Positions 24,157 through 32,103 of a stretch of 51,083 nucleotides of DNA are shown one piece after another. Under the pieces are notes generated by a model that saw nothing but the letters and a program-made list of their open reading frames with translations, was not told the DNA's origin and made no database searches. The DNA is from Mesoaciditoga sp. GTDB taxonomy: Bacteria; Thermotogota; Thermotogae; Mesoaciditogales; Mesoaciditogaceae. Numbering within the stretch: the first letter of the stretch is position 1; every line of letters starts with the position of its first letter. Both the position numbers and the translations under genes were made by a program. The stretch covers positions 1 through 51,083 of the forward strand of contig WGFY01000078.1 of NCBI GenBank assembly GCA_015491995.1, written 5' to 3'.

Positions 24157-25131
24157 TTACTCTATATTTTCCCATTCTTCTTTCAAAGGTCGGTTCATAA
24201 GTTCCACAATCGCATGCTCGGGGGATGTGGCCTCATAGGCCAGTGAATAAACCGCTTTTGCTATTGGTACGTTAGCACTGAGTTTCTTGGCCAAATTCAA
24301 TTCCGCTATAACCGTGTGCAATCCTTCTGCGACAAAAGTTTTCTCTTCAATATTCAACCCTCTTCCTATAAGTTCTCCCATCTTACGATTTCTGCTGTAT
24401 TTACTGGTACATGTAACCACAAGATCTCCTAATCCGGAAAGTCCCATAAAAGTCGTTGGTTTGGCTCCTAATTTAACTCCCATACGTGCAATCTCTGCAA
24501 GTCCCCTCGTTATTATCGCAGCTTTGGAGTTATCCCATCCGCCCAACCCGTCCACTACACCAGCCGCAATGGCCACCACATTTTTCAAAGCTCCGCCAAT
24601 TTCCACGCCTGTTAAATCCTCATTCGTGTAAACTCTGAAATTAGGTGAGCTAAAGATTTTTTGAACTATTTTCGAAAAATCCCGATTTCTCGATGCAGCC
24701 ACAACGCTTGTAAGAATATCTACAGCAACTTCTTCGGCGTGGCTTGGACCTGAAAGAGAAGCGTAATTCAACTTTTCAACATATTCTGAGAAAACTTCCT
24801 CCATACGTTTTAAACTTTTAATTTCTACACCTTTTGCCAAATTCACTATGCCATAGCTCTTGAATTTAACCGATCGCAAAACTTCTCGGACATGTTGCGC
24901 CGGTATGCCAAAGACGGCGATATCAGAGTTTGGAATTTCACCAAAATGTGAAAGGCTTAAAGATTCCGGAAGCCTTACACCAGGGAGATGCTTTTTGTTT
25001 TGTCGATATCTTCGCATCATCTCCATATCCGATATTTTTCTTGTGCAAAGGGTGACTTCATGACCGTTCATTGCAAGTAATCTTGATATTGCCGTGGCCC
25101 ATGCTCCTGCTCCGATCACAGATATTTTCAA
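24157..25131 (-). CDS. gpsA: Glycerol-3-phosphate dehydrogenase [NAD(P)+]
   Basis: 324 residues. Makes sn-glycerol-3-phosphate for phospholipids. Rossmann motif ISVIGAGAWATAISRLLAMN at the N-terminus, NLAKGVEIKSLKRMEE, SGPSHAEEVA, then the catalytic-domain GALKNVVAIAAGVVDGLG with its Lys and the TFMGLSGLGDLVVTCTSKYS motif. The TTG at 25131 (reading MKISVIGAG) is chosen because AGGAGG sits about 10 bases upstream; a TTG at 25140 lies only one base from that SD. A short divergent region separates it from the AhpD-like gene. Confidence 0.95.
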   Translation of the reverse strand: MKISVIGAGAWATAISRLLAMNGHEVTLCTRKISDMEMMRRYRQNKKHLPGVRLPESLSLSHFGEIPNSDIAVFGIPAQHVREVLRSVKFKSYGIVNLAKGVEIKSLKRMEEVFSEYVEKLNYASLSGPSHAEEVAVDILTSVVAASRNRDFSKIVQKIFSSPNFRVYTNEDLTGVEIGGALKNVVAIAAGVVDGLGGWDNSKAAIITRGLAEIARMGVKLGAKPTTFMGLSGLGDLVVTCTSKYSRNRKMGELIGRGLNIEEKTFVAEGLHTVIAELNLAKKLSANVPIAKAVYSLAYEATSPEHAIVELMNRPLKEEWENIE

Positions 25132-25191
25132 ATTATCCAAACCTCCTTTTTTTCTTCCACAAATCTTATAACGATCTTAACACACGCATAG

Positions 25192-25197
25192 TATAAT
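25192..25197 (+). promoter_or_regulatory. -10 box upstream of the AhpD-like gene
   Basis: TATAAT 37 bases before the start codon, in GTATAATAAG. The -35 is poor. Confidence 0.5.
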
Positions 25198-25234
25198 AAG
25201 TTGTGTTATTAGATTCACAAAGGAGATGATCGAA

Positions 25235-25597
25235 ATGGAAGAGAAAAAAGCTTTGGCTGCTGACATGAACCGTTATTACGATCAGTTCATGGATCTTTTA
25301 AAAGTGGCTGGAAAATCCGAACCAGGTTACGCAAAAGCTCTTATGGAATTTGTCAAACAGGCGGAAAAGCCAGGAGCACTTTCCACAAAGATAAAAGAAT
25401 TGATATCAATAGCACTTGGTATAACAGCCCATTGTCCTCATTGCATAGCATTTCATACGAAGAACGCTATCAAAGAAGGCGCTACACGCCAAGAAATCAT
25501 GGAAGCAGCTTTGGTTGCAGGATTGATGGGTGGAGGACCTGGAGTGGCTTACATGAGATACGTCATTGATGCGTGCGACCAATTTAGTGCAAAGTAA
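25235..25597 (+). CDS. AhpD-like / carboxymuconolactone decarboxylase family protein
   Basis: 120 residues. The segment KELISIALGITAHCPHCIAF followed by HTKNAIKEGATRQEI is the AhpD core with the redox CxxC (CPHC) and nearby His. Such proteins act as alkylhydroperoxidase-like thiol oxidoreductases, although the natural substrate is often unknown. The start at 25235 is chosen because AAAGGAG is 10 bases upstream; an ATG at 25226 is one base from it. Single gene, followed by a strong hairpin terminator shared with the opposing hyd operon. Confidence 0.88.
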   Translation: MEEKKALAADMNRYYDQFMDLLKVAGKSEPGYAKALMEFVKQAEKPGALSTKIKELISIALGITAHCPHCIAFHTKNAIKEGATRQEIMEAALVAGLMGGGPGVAYMRYVIDACDQFSAK

Positions 25598-25616
25598 GAA
25601 CACTCTTTATTAAGCA

Positions 25617-25642
25617 AAAGGCGGGATGAGTATCCCGCCTTT
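25617..25642. terminator. Bidirectional terminator between the AhpD-like gene and hyd operon
   Basis: Perfect 11-bp stem AAAGGCGGGAT / ATCCCGCCTTT with loop GAGT, 19 bases after the AhpD-like stop and 7 bases after the end of the small ORF that follows hydB. Confidence 0.9.
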
Positions 25643-25649
25643 CAACTTT

Positions 25650-25760
25650 TTAAATTCTCTTTAAAAGCTTCTTTTGTGGATTTTCGAATTTGCAAACTTC
25701 AACGGGACATTCGTTTGCTCCTAATGTAGGCAAAAACTCGTCTTTGAAATATCTTATCAA
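25650..25760 (-). CDS. 36-residue ORF repeating a HydB C-terminal motif
   Basis: TTG start overlapping the hydB stop codon (TTGATAA), product beginning MIRYFKDEFLPTLGANECPV and ending EVCKFENPQKKLLKRI. It matches the HydB segment LRYFRDEYESHIKEKRC...SCK in spacing: RYFxDE, then eight or nine residues to the first Cys, four more to the second Cys, then Lys. No good SD is present. It could be a real translated tail made by re-initiation, or a remnant of a duplicated hydB/NuoF-type end. It ends just before the operon terminator. Confidence 0.4.
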   Translation of the reverse strand: MIRYFKDEFLPTLGANECPVEVCKFENPQKKLLKRI

Positions 25761-27568
25761 TCTTCAACAAGGTCCACTGCATCTACCTTTTTCACAGCAT
25801 CGAAGTTACATGCAACATAACAACTCCCACATTTGATACACGCCTCTTGATTAATTTTGTGGACCTCTTTGATTTTTCCGATCACAGCATTTACTCCACA
25901 TGCCCGTGCGCAAGCACCACAGCCAACACATTTTTCCGAATCGATCGTGTAGGCTATCATGGCTTTACATGATCTTGCAATGCATCTCTTTTCTTTTATG
26001 TGAGATTCGTATTCATCACGAAAGTATCTTAAAGTTGACAAAACAGGATTAGGTGCTGTTTGTCCAAGACCACAAAGTGCCGTATCTTTTATCGAGATGG
26101 CCAATTCTTCAAGAGAGTCAATATCTTCTAATTTACCTTCACCATCAACAATTCTATGGAGTATTTCTAACATTCTTTTCGTTCCTTCACGACAAGGCGT
26201 ACACTTGCCGCATGATTCTTCTGCACTGAATTCTAAGAAATAACGCGCAACATCCACCATACAGGTGTCTTCGTCCATCACAACCATACCGCCAGAGCCC
26301 ATTATCGTACCAAGTTTTGTCAACGAATCGTAGTCCACAGTGGTGTCAAGATATTCATCCGGTATACATCCACCAGATGGACCACCGGTTTGCACCGCTT
26401 TGAACTTTTTGCCATTTGGTATGCCCCCGCCTATGTCAAATATTATCTCTCTCAAAGTGGTACCCATGGGTACTTCAATAAGTCCAGCGTTGTTTATCTT
26501 TCCTGAAAGTGCGAGTACTTTAGTGCCTCTAGATTTTTCAGTTCCGATAGAAGAAAACCAGTCTGCTCCTTTGTTTATGATAACTGGCAGATTCGCAAGA
26601 GTTTCGACGTTGTTTATAACAGTTGGCTTATCCCATACTCCCTTTTGAGCTGGGTATGGTGGCTTTTGTACGGGTTGGCCTCGCATGCCTTCCACCGAGC
26701 GAATAAGGGCCGTTTCTTCTCCACAGACGAATGCACCTGCACCTATTCTCAATTCGACGTCAAAAGAAAAATTCGTATTGAATATACGTTTACCAAGTAA
26801 ACCGTATTCGTAAGCTTGAGACATGGCTTTTTTTAAACGCTCTATAGCGAGTGGATATTCAGCTCTTACGTAGATATACCCGTATTGGGCGCCAATCGCA
26901 TAACCAGCAATCATCATGCCTTCCAACACACTATGTGGATCTCCTTCTAACACGGATCTATCCATGAACGCACCAGGATCGCCTTCGTCAGCATTACATA
27001 TAACGTATTTTTCGCTTGATTTTGACTTGCGAGTAAACTCCCATTTTAATCCGGTGGGAAAACCGGCTCCCCCTCTTCCCCTTAAACCACTTTTTTTTAT
27101 TTCTTCTATTAACCGTTCAGGTGACCATTCAAGGATTTTGTTCAAAGCAAAATAGCCGTCGTTTGCTATGTACTCGTCTATGTTAGATGGATCTATTATT
27201 CCAAGATTTCTGGTGACTACCTTAACTTGTTTTGTGAAGAACGGAAGTTCCTCCTTCATCCTTGGTTTGATCTCTCCAGTTGGGCCTTTGTAGAAAAGCC
27301 TTTGCACGACCCTACCTTTAAGGAGATGTTCCTCTACTATTTCTTTTGCATCCTGAGACTTTAGATTTTGATAAAAGACCCCTTCTGGATATATGACCAT
27401 CAAGGGGCCAAGGTTGCATGAACCCATGCAGCCTGTCTCCACTATCTTGACCACGCTGTCCAAACCATGTTTTTTTATCTCTTCTTCAAGAGTGGATTTA
27501 ACGGATTGTTCTCCAGAAGAAATGCACGCTCCACCTGCACAAATGAGGATTGTATTTTCAACAGTCAT
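25757..27568 (-). CDS. hydB: NAD-dependent [FeFe] hydrogenase subunit HydB (NuoF-like)
   Basis: 603 residues. NADH/FMN subunit of the multimeric, probably electron-bifurcating hydrogenase. In order: thioredoxin-like 2Fe-2S domain (ICAGGACISS...TGCMGSCNLG), NuoF NAD site GLRGRGGAGFPTGLKWEF, FMN region CGEETALIRSVEGMRGQP, SLBB-like segment, 4Fe-4S ESCGKCTPCREGTKRM with ALCGLG, and a C-terminal bacterial ferredoxin with two clusters (CVGCGACARAC; CIKCGSCYVAC). ATG behind GGAGGCGAT. Co-transcribed with hydC; hydA is on the other strand. Confidence 0.95.
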   Translation of the reverse strand: MTVENTILICAGGACISSGEQSVKSTLEEEIKKHGLDSVVKIVETGCMGSCNLGPLMVIYPEGVFYQNLKSQDAKEIVEEHLLKGRVVQRLFYKGPTGEIKPRMKEELPFFTKQVKVVTRNLGIIDPSNIDEYIANDGYFALNKILEWSPERLIEEIKKSGLRGRGGAGFPTGLKWEFTRKSKSSEKYVICNADEGDPGAFMDRSVLEGDPHSVLEGMMIAGYAIGAQYGYIYVRAEYPLAIERLKKAMSQAYEYGLLGKRIFNTNFSFDVELRIGAGAFVCGEETALIRSVEGMRGQPVQKPPYPAQKGVWDKPTVINNVETLANLPVIINKGADWFSSIGTEKSRGTKVLALSGKINNAGLIEVPMGTTLREIIFDIGGGIPNGKKFKAVQTGGPSGGCIPDEYLDTTVDYDSLTKLGTIMGSGGMVVMDEDTCMVDVARYFLEFSAEESCGKCTPCREGTKRMLEILHRIVDGEGKLEDIDSLEELAISIKDTALCGLGQTAPNPVLSTLRYFRDEYESHIKEKRCIARSCKAMIAYTIDSEKCVGCGACARACGVNAVIGKIKEVHKINQEACIKCGSCYVACNFDAVKKVDAVDLVED

Positions 27569-27582
27569 GCGATCGCCTCCAA

Positions 27583-27957
27583 TTAAATCTTCCCACGTTT
27601 AACGAGTATCTCTCTCAGCACGTTGCCCTTTACAACATGCTCCTTTACGATCCGGCGCGCCTGCTTTTCATTCACGTGACCGTATATAACTGGCTCTTCA
27701 TCTCCAATTTGAACTTCCACGGTGGGTTCCACTTCACATAAGCCCATACAGCCAGATTGTATCACAGCTACATCGTCTATAGACTGCTTTTCCATCTCAT
27801 CCACAATAGCCCTTAAGGTATCTTTTGCGCCGGCGCTTATTCCGCAAGTTCCCATTCCAACGACTACTCTTCCCCGCTTTTTTGATTCCCGTCCATTTAG
27901 ATTTTTAAGAGATTCTTCTTTTATTCTCTGTAGTTCTTCAAGATTTTTTATTTTCAT
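27583..27957 (-). CDS. Thioredoxin-like [2Fe-2S] protein of the hydrogenase cluster
   Basis: 124 residues. Cys pattern VVGMGTCGISAGAKDTL and QSGCMGLCEVEPTVEV forms a thioredoxin-like 2Fe-2S site, homologous to the N-terminal domain of HydB. The first 30 residues are charged and helical. Proteins like this sit between the NuoE- and NuoF-like genes in Thermotogota hydrogenase operons and probably help carry electrons. Its start overlaps the end of hydC by 20 bases, with the SD inside hydC. Confidence 0.88.
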   Translation of the reverse strand: MKIKNLEELQRIKEESLKNLNGRESKKRGRVVVGMGTCGISAGAKDTLRAIVDEMEKQSIDDVAVIQSGCMGLCEVEPTVEVQIGDEEPVIYGHVNEKQARRIVKEHVVKGNVLREILVKRGKI

Positions 27958-28453
27958 TTCTTTTCCCTTCCTTTTGCCTGTATGAATCGAGTATTTGAAG
28001 CAATTTATGAGGTGTTACGTGCCCATGAAAGTCATTATCTCCAACAAGAACAACCGGGGCCATGCTGCATGCTCCCAAGCATCTAACTTCATGTATTGAA
28101 AAAAGACCGTTTTTTGTAGGTTCATCACCTTTCACCTCAAGTTCTTCCCTTAACGTCTCAAGCAGTTTGCTACCACCTTTAACATAACAAGCCGTTCCCA
28201 TACAAAGTTTTATTGGATATTTCCCTCTAGGTTTCATGGTAAAGAAGGAATAAAAAGTGACAACTCCGTAAACGGTACTTTCTGGAACATGAAGTTTCTC
28301 GGCTACATGGCTTTGAACTTCCACGGGTAGATATCCAAATATCTCTTGTGCTTTATGAAGCACACCTATCAACATTCCCTTTTTTTCTTTGATACCGTCA
28401 ATGTACTTATCAAGCTCCTTAAAACCCGAATCTGCCTCAAGAATTGTGGGCAT
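27938..28453 (-). CDS. hydC: [FeFe] hydrogenase subunit HydC (NuoE-like)
   Basis: 171 residues from ATG 28453, chosen because GGAGGTG lies 8 bases upstream. Carries one 2Fe-2S cluster with the NuoE ligands: CMGTACYVKGG and VRCLGACSMAPVV. The helical N-terminal domain (MLIGVLHKAQEIFGYLP) and the VYGVVTFYSFF segment are typical of NuoE. Together with HydB it forms the NADH side of the hydrogenase. Confidence 0.95.
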   Translation of the reverse strand: MPTILEADSGFKELDKYIDGIKEKKGMLIGVLHKAQEIFGYLPVEVQSHVAEKLHVPESTVYGVVTFYSFFTMKPRGKYPIKLCMGTACYVKGGSKLLETLREELEVKGDEPTKNGLFSIHEVRCLGACSMAPVVLVGDNDFHGHVTPHKLLQILDSYRQKEGKRNENKKS

Positions 28454-28475
28454 TATTAAACACCTCCATAGTTTA

Positions 28476-29006
28476 TTATCGAAGAGCGTATTCCATACTT
28501 TTAAAATACTCAAAAATCGCTTTGATCACTGAAGGAGAAGTTAAATCGGCACCTTTAATGACTTCTGACGAAAAATCATAGCATTTGTTCTTCAAGCATC
28601 TGCAAATTTTCCACGAAACATTGGGAGATGATGTCACAAGTGTCGCAAAAGTACCTTTTAAATCGCCAACCGGTGGACAATCCACCATTTTAAAAAGCTT
28701 TGCCTCTAAAATTGTACCTTCTTGAGGCTGCGAGCTTACATGAACATATCCTCCTGTTAATTCGGCATTTTGCTTTAAAAACGGAAGTCCCAGGCCAACC
28801 CTTCTGATTTTTTCATGTGTGGTGAAGAAGGGATCAAACACTTTCGAAAGCTTATCTTTATCAATTCCACAACCGTTATCTTTTATTTTTATAAAAAAAT
28901 CATCATCGTTTTCCAAAAAAAACAATTCAACACATTTTGCATTGGCGTTCACAGAATTCTGCGCTATGTCTAAAACGTGGTCGGCAATTGTTTTCAAATG
29001 TCCCAC
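28476..29006 (-). CDS. ATP-binding (HATPase) protein of the hydrogenase cluster
   Basis: 176 residues. GHKL ATPase domain with N-box DIAQNSVNANA, G1 DNGCGID, F-box FDPFFTT and G2 RRVGLGLPFLK. There is no dimerisation/phospho-acceptor His domain, so it is not a normal sensor kinase; it is more like the anti-sigma/kinase-type ATPases encoded beside hyd genes in Thermotogota and Clostridia. The C-terminal 60 residues contain four Cys (CPPVG; ICRCLKNKC). GTG start lies within the end of the decayed PHP gene. Confidence 0.8.
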   Translation of the reverse strand: MGHLKTIADHVLDIAQNSVNANAKCVELFFLENDDDFFIKIKDNGCGIDKDKLSKVFDPFFTTHEKIRRVGLGLPFLKQNAELTGGYVHVSSQPQEGTILEAKLFKMVDCPPVGDLKGTFATLVTSSPNVSWKICRCLKNKCYDFSSEVIKGADLTSPSVIKAIFEYFKSMEYALR

Positions 29007-29495
29007 ACCTCTCTTTTGATAAGGGCGTCTCTGAACTCTTCAAAGGTGCGCGAATTCACTTTTATTTTAATTCTTGGTCTTTCAACCAATCCATCATATC
29101 ATTTTGCCATGAGCCGAAGTTCATCAAGTGTTAAATTCGTTGAAACTAAAAGCATAGCGTTTTCCATTCCAATGAAATTATCATTTTCGTCGGGTCTTTA
29201 CCAAATTTTGTGTATCCGTTGATTTGAGATAAAGAATTCATAAATAGGATTCAACCCTTTCTTCGAAGTATACCGCTAATTAGGCTGGAATAGAAGCCCA
29301 ATTTTTTTGTTGGCATACATGGATAGAATCTGTCCTCATAAAAGCACATTCACTTCTTCAACTGTTTCGATCTGTCACTACTATCCATTCTATTCCTGTT
29401 TTCTCAAATCGTGTAGCAAGAGCATTAAGCACCATCACCAGATCAGCATAGGGAGAGAGACAAGTGTGAACGTGAAAATCACCGTCGAATGTCAT
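28994..29495 (-). pseudogene. Decayed PHP-domain phosphoesterase gene
   Basis: An intact start reads DGDFHVHTCLSPYADL, a PHP metal-binding motif, then VVTDRNS and an in-frame stop. After a stretch broken in all frames, homologous sequence resumes as GMENAMLLVSTNLTLDELRL, then a stop, then YDGLVERPRIKIKVNS to the end. The remaining length (about 500 bases) is shorter than a full PHP gene, so a part is also lost. PHP genes occur at this place in hydrogenase clusters of related bacteria. The ATG overlaps the DRTGG gene stop, as expected for a former operon gene. It contains a 24-bp element shared with 3528-3551. Confidence 0.75.
29244..29267. repeat. Second copy of the 24-bp element (inverted relative to 3528-3551)
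   Basis: 23 of 24 bases match the reverse complement of 3528-3551. It lies inside the decayed PHP gene, in the stretch where the reading frame is lost. Confidence 0.6.
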
Positions 29496-29821
29496 TTCAA
29501 TCCTTTAACGTACAACCTTCCGCCGGCTTCAAAAGCACTTAAGGGGAACGTGAAAAGTGCGATCTCTTCTTCTTTGGCTTTTTCGAGAGTGTCTTTGTTG
29601 AATTCATGCCCGTTGCAAAGAACTATCGCCCGTATTCCTGTTATGGCTGCAACGGCAACGATGTTCACATGAGATTGTACGGTAAACCATACCGTATCTG
29701 TGAGTGCATTTGCCATGACCTCACTCAAAAGATCGCAAGTATAACCATGTTTTACCTCACCTTTTCCCTTCAACACAACTTGGAAATCCAATTTTTCGAG
29801 ATCATTCACATTCATTTTCAT
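29492..29821 (-). CDS. DRTGG-domain protein of the hydrogenase cluster
   Basis: 109 residues. KHGYTCDLLSEVMANALTDT, the TVQSHVNIVAVAAITGIRAI segment and LFTFPLSAFEAGGRLY match the stand-alone DRTGG domain, a small domain found beside hydrogenase genes and in HPr-kinase-like proteins. Its function is not established; a regulatory or ligand-binding role is inferred. ATG behind GGAGG, which lies inside the upstream decayed gene. It appears intact, unlike its neighbours. Confidence 0.78.
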   Translation of the reverse strand: MKMNVNDLEKLDFQVVLKGKGEVKHGYTCDLLSEVMANALTDTVWFTVQSHVNIVAVAAITGIRAIVLCNGHEFNKDTLEKAKEEEIALFTFPLSAFEAGGRLYVKGLK

Positions 29822-30000
29822 TCCTCCAAAAGCTCATCTCTATCATCATTCCCTTACCAGGTTCTGAGAGTATCATCATCTTTTCCAAATGCGAGTAATT
29901 CGATCAGCATATCCGTTGCTTTAGCAACTTCGTACTCATGTTCTTCAAAATCTCAGAGCTTTTCTCCATCTATTATCTCAACGATCTTGGAAAAAGTCAC
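29818..30000 (-). pseudogene. Decayed DRTGG-like gene at the head of the hyd operon
   Basis: GTG start behind GAGGT reads VTFSKIVEIIDGEKL, an in-frame TGA, then DFEEHEYEVAKATDMLIELL and AFGKDDDTLRTW before a TAA, and then 11 further codons to a TGA. The N-terminal part looks like a second DRTGG-type protein (SKIVEIIDGEKL...ATDML). It is cut short to about half length. No second start or SECIS evidence supports reading the TGA as selenocysteine. It still sits directly behind a good promoter. Confidence 0.6.
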
Positions 30001-30032
30001 GTTATACCTCATAATTATTTTTTTCACAATTT

Positions 30033-30061
30033 ATTTTAGCATAAACTTTCTTGGGATTCAA
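30033..30061 (-). promoter_or_regulatory. Promoter of the hydCB operon
   Basis: Minus strand: TTGAAT (30056-30061), 17-bp spacer, TAAAAT (30033-30038) preceded by TGC (extended -10). It drives the decayed DRTGG gene and everything downstream to hydB. Confidence 0.72.
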
Positions 30062-30070
30062 ATACAAATT

Positions 30071-30098
30071 TTGTTTTTTCAAATATTTATTGTAAAAT
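30071..30098 (+). promoter_or_regulatory. Promoter of hydA
   Basis: TTGTTT (30071-30076), 16-bp spacer, TAAAAT (30093-30098). Back to back with the hydCB promoter, so the two halves of the hydrogenase could be co-regulated from one region. Confidence 0.5.
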
Positions 30099-30163
30099 GT
30101 TTATGAGAATAAAATCACATATATAACCTTCCCTAAAAATCAAGCATCATGGAGGTGAGAATT

Positions 30164-31924
30164 TTGAAAAATGTAAGTATAACTATAAACAACAAGCCGT
30201 TTAAAGTTTCAGTAGACAAAACGGTTCTTCAAGCGTGTGAAGAGGCTGATTTTTACATTCCGACCCTGTGTCACCATCCAGCTCTTAGTGATGTGGGAGC
30301 GTGCAGGGTTTGTGCTATTGAAATCGAAGGTGCACGAACGCTAATGACTGCATGTACAACGAAAGTTCAAGACGGAATGAAAATAAAAACGAGTTCTCAA
30401 AGAGTTGAGAGATCTTTAAAACAAAATCTTTCCCTTATACTATCGAGACATCCGAATGAGTGCATGACTTGCGAAATGAACAACAAATGTGAATTGCAGG
30501 ATCTCGTAAATCTCTATGACGTTAAGAATGTCTTCCCTAAAGAGCTGAGAAATACCGAAGTTGATGATAGCAGCTCGGCTATAATCAGGGATATGAACAA
30601 GTGTATTGATTGTGGGAGATGTGTTAGAGTGTGCGAAGAAATTCAAGGCTTAAGCATTTACACTTTTTCTGACAGAGGATCGGAATCTCTTCCACTTCCA
30701 GCCTACGATCTTCCTATGAAATATACCGATTGCATAGGCTGTGGGCAGTGTAGCGCTGTTTGTCCTGTTGGGGCCATCATGGAACAGCCTGATTACAAGC
30801 AGGTTGAAATAGAAATTCGAAAACGTGAAAAAGTTTTAATAGTTCAAACTGCACCAGCAGTCAGAGTGGCGATAAGTGAAGAATTTGGAACAGAGCCGGG
30901 TCACATTTCAACGGGCAAAATGGTTGCGGCACTTAGAAAACTTGGATTTGATTACGTTTTTGATACCAACTTCGCAGCGGATTTGACGATCATGGAAGAG
31001 GGAAGCGAGCTTATAGAACAGATGACAGGACATGGTGAGCATCCGTTGCCAATGTTCACCTCTTGTTGCCCTGGATGGATAAATTTGTTGGAAAAACACT
31101 ATCCAGAATTCATTCCCAACGTTTCCTCGGCAAAATCCCCTCAAGAGATGATGGCCGCCACGGTTAAAACGTATTTTGCTCAAAAAATAGGGGTTGATCC
31201 GGAGAATATTTACCTGGTATCCGTCATGCCTTGCACGGCAAAAAAAGATGAAATAGTTAGGCCACAACTTCATCTGGATGGGCTTAAATTGATAGATAAG
31301 GTCATAACTACAAGAGAACTTGCCAGAATGATAAAGATCCATAAGATCAATTTCTTAGATCTACCTGATGAAGAGTACGATACACCTTTGGGACTTTCAA
31401 CTGGTGCAGCGGTGATCTTCGGAGTAACGGGTGGAGTCATGGAGGCAGCCTTAAGAACCGGCTATGAACTCGCAACTGGGAAAAAACTCCCTAAGATTGA
31501 ATTTGCAAATGTTAGGGGTTTTGATGGAGTCAAAGATGCAGAGATAGATTTAGATGGTAGAAAGGTGAGAATAGCTGTGGCTCATGGGACGAATAACGTC
31601 AAAGGCTTGCTTGATAAGATAAAAATCGGCGAATCCCATTACGATTTTGTGGAGATCATGGCATGCTACGGTGGATGTATCGGAGGCGGTGGACAACCGA
31701 AATCCACAGATCCGAAGATTCTTGAAAAGCGTGCCAAGGCCATTTACACGGTAGACGAGTCAAAAACTCTAAGAAAGTCCCATGAAAATCCGGCCATTAA
31801 AGAACTTTACGCCAAATTCTATGGTAAGCCTTTAAGTGAGTTGTCTAAAAAACTTCTCCACACTTACTACACCAACAGAAAATCATCGATCCTCGAAAGA
31901 GAGAAACTCACAAGTGTAAGATAA
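30164..31924 (+). CDS. hydA: [FeFe] hydrogenase catalytic subunit HydA
   Basis: 586 residues. N-terminal 2Fe-2S domain (Cys36, then GACRVC), a His-Cys3 4Fe-4S segment (HPNECMTCEMNNKCELQ), two 4Fe-4S clusters (CIDCGRCVRVC; CIGCGQCSAVC), and the H-cluster with all three signatures: FTSCCPGWINL near 300, VMPCTAKKDE near 355 and MACYGGCIGGGGQP near 500. The TTG start is chosen because GGAGGTGAG lies 5 bases upstream; an ATG at 30149 overlaps that SD. Shorter than T. maritima HydA (645), probably lacking its extra C-terminal iron-sulfur domain. It is divergent from hydCB rather than next to hydB. Confidence 0.96.
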   Translation: MKNVSITINNKPFKVSVDKTVLQACEEADFYIPTLCHHPALSDVGACRVCAIEIEGARTLMTACTTKVQDGMKIKTSSQRVERSLKQNLSLILSRHPNECMTCEMNNKCELQDLVNLYDVKNVFPKELRNTEVDDSSSAIIRDMNKCIDCGRCVRVCEEIQGLSIYTFSDRGSESLPLPAYDLPMKYTDCIGCGQCSAVCPVGAIMEQPDYKQVEIEIRKREKVLIVQTAPAVRVAISEEFGTEPGHISTGKMVAALRKLGFDYVFDTNFAADLTIMEEGSELIEQMTGHGEHPLPMFTSCCPGWINLLEKHYPEFIPNVSSAKSPQEMMAATVKTYFAQKIGVDPENIYLVSVMPCTAKKDEIVRPQLHLDGLKLIDKVITTRELARMIKIHKINFLDLPDEEYDTPLGLSTGAAVIFGVTGGVMEAALRTGYELATGKKLPKIEFANVRGFDGVKDAEIDLDGRKVRIAVAHGTNNVKGLLDKIKIGESHYDFVEIMACYGGCIGGGGQPKSTDPKILEKRAKAIYTVDESKTLRKSHENPAIKELYAKFYGKPLSELSKKLLHTYYTNRKSSILEREKLTSVR

Positions 31925-31974
31925 TTTGCCTTTTCTGAGATGTAGGGAAGAGCCTGACATCAAGGAGGCCAAAG

Positions 31975-32088
31975 ATGAATGATGTTGAACAGAAAGAAAA
32001 AAAGAAGCGCAATAGCGATTTTTGTAGAAATCGCTATTGCGTTTGTGGCATTATTTACTTGACGACAAGTACCTCACATGACACATAA
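31975..32088 (+). CDS. Possible 37-residue ORF after hydA
   Basis: ATG with AAGGAGG 6 bases upstream, ending 2 bases before the SD of the next gene. The product starts MNDVEQKEKKKRNSDFCRNR and has no recognised family. A perfect 14-bp hairpin lies inside it, which is unusual in coding sequence and points instead to a terminator. Confidence 0.25.
   Translation: MNDVEQKEKKKRNSDFCRNRYCVCGIIYLTTSTSHDT
32008..32041. terminator. Hairpin between hydA and the TauABC-type operon
   Basis: Perfect 14-bp stem CGCAATAGCGATTT / AAATCGCTATTGCG with a 6-base loop. On plus it is followed only by GTTTG; on minus it is followed by TTCTTTTTTT, a better T-run. It may terminate hydA weakly and block antisense transcription. 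Confidence 0.6.
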
Positions 32089-32103
32089 TTAGGAGGGATC
32101 ATC

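Noticed and set aside
29818-30000. In-frame TGA of the DRTGG-like frame as selenocysteine
   Set aside because: A second stop (TAA) follows, the gene is cut short, and no SECIS-like hairpin is placed after the TGA.
32059-32089. TTGACG...CATAAT as promoter of the TauABC-type operon
   Set aside because: The spacer is 19 bp and a start there would remove or cut the SD at 32091-32097.
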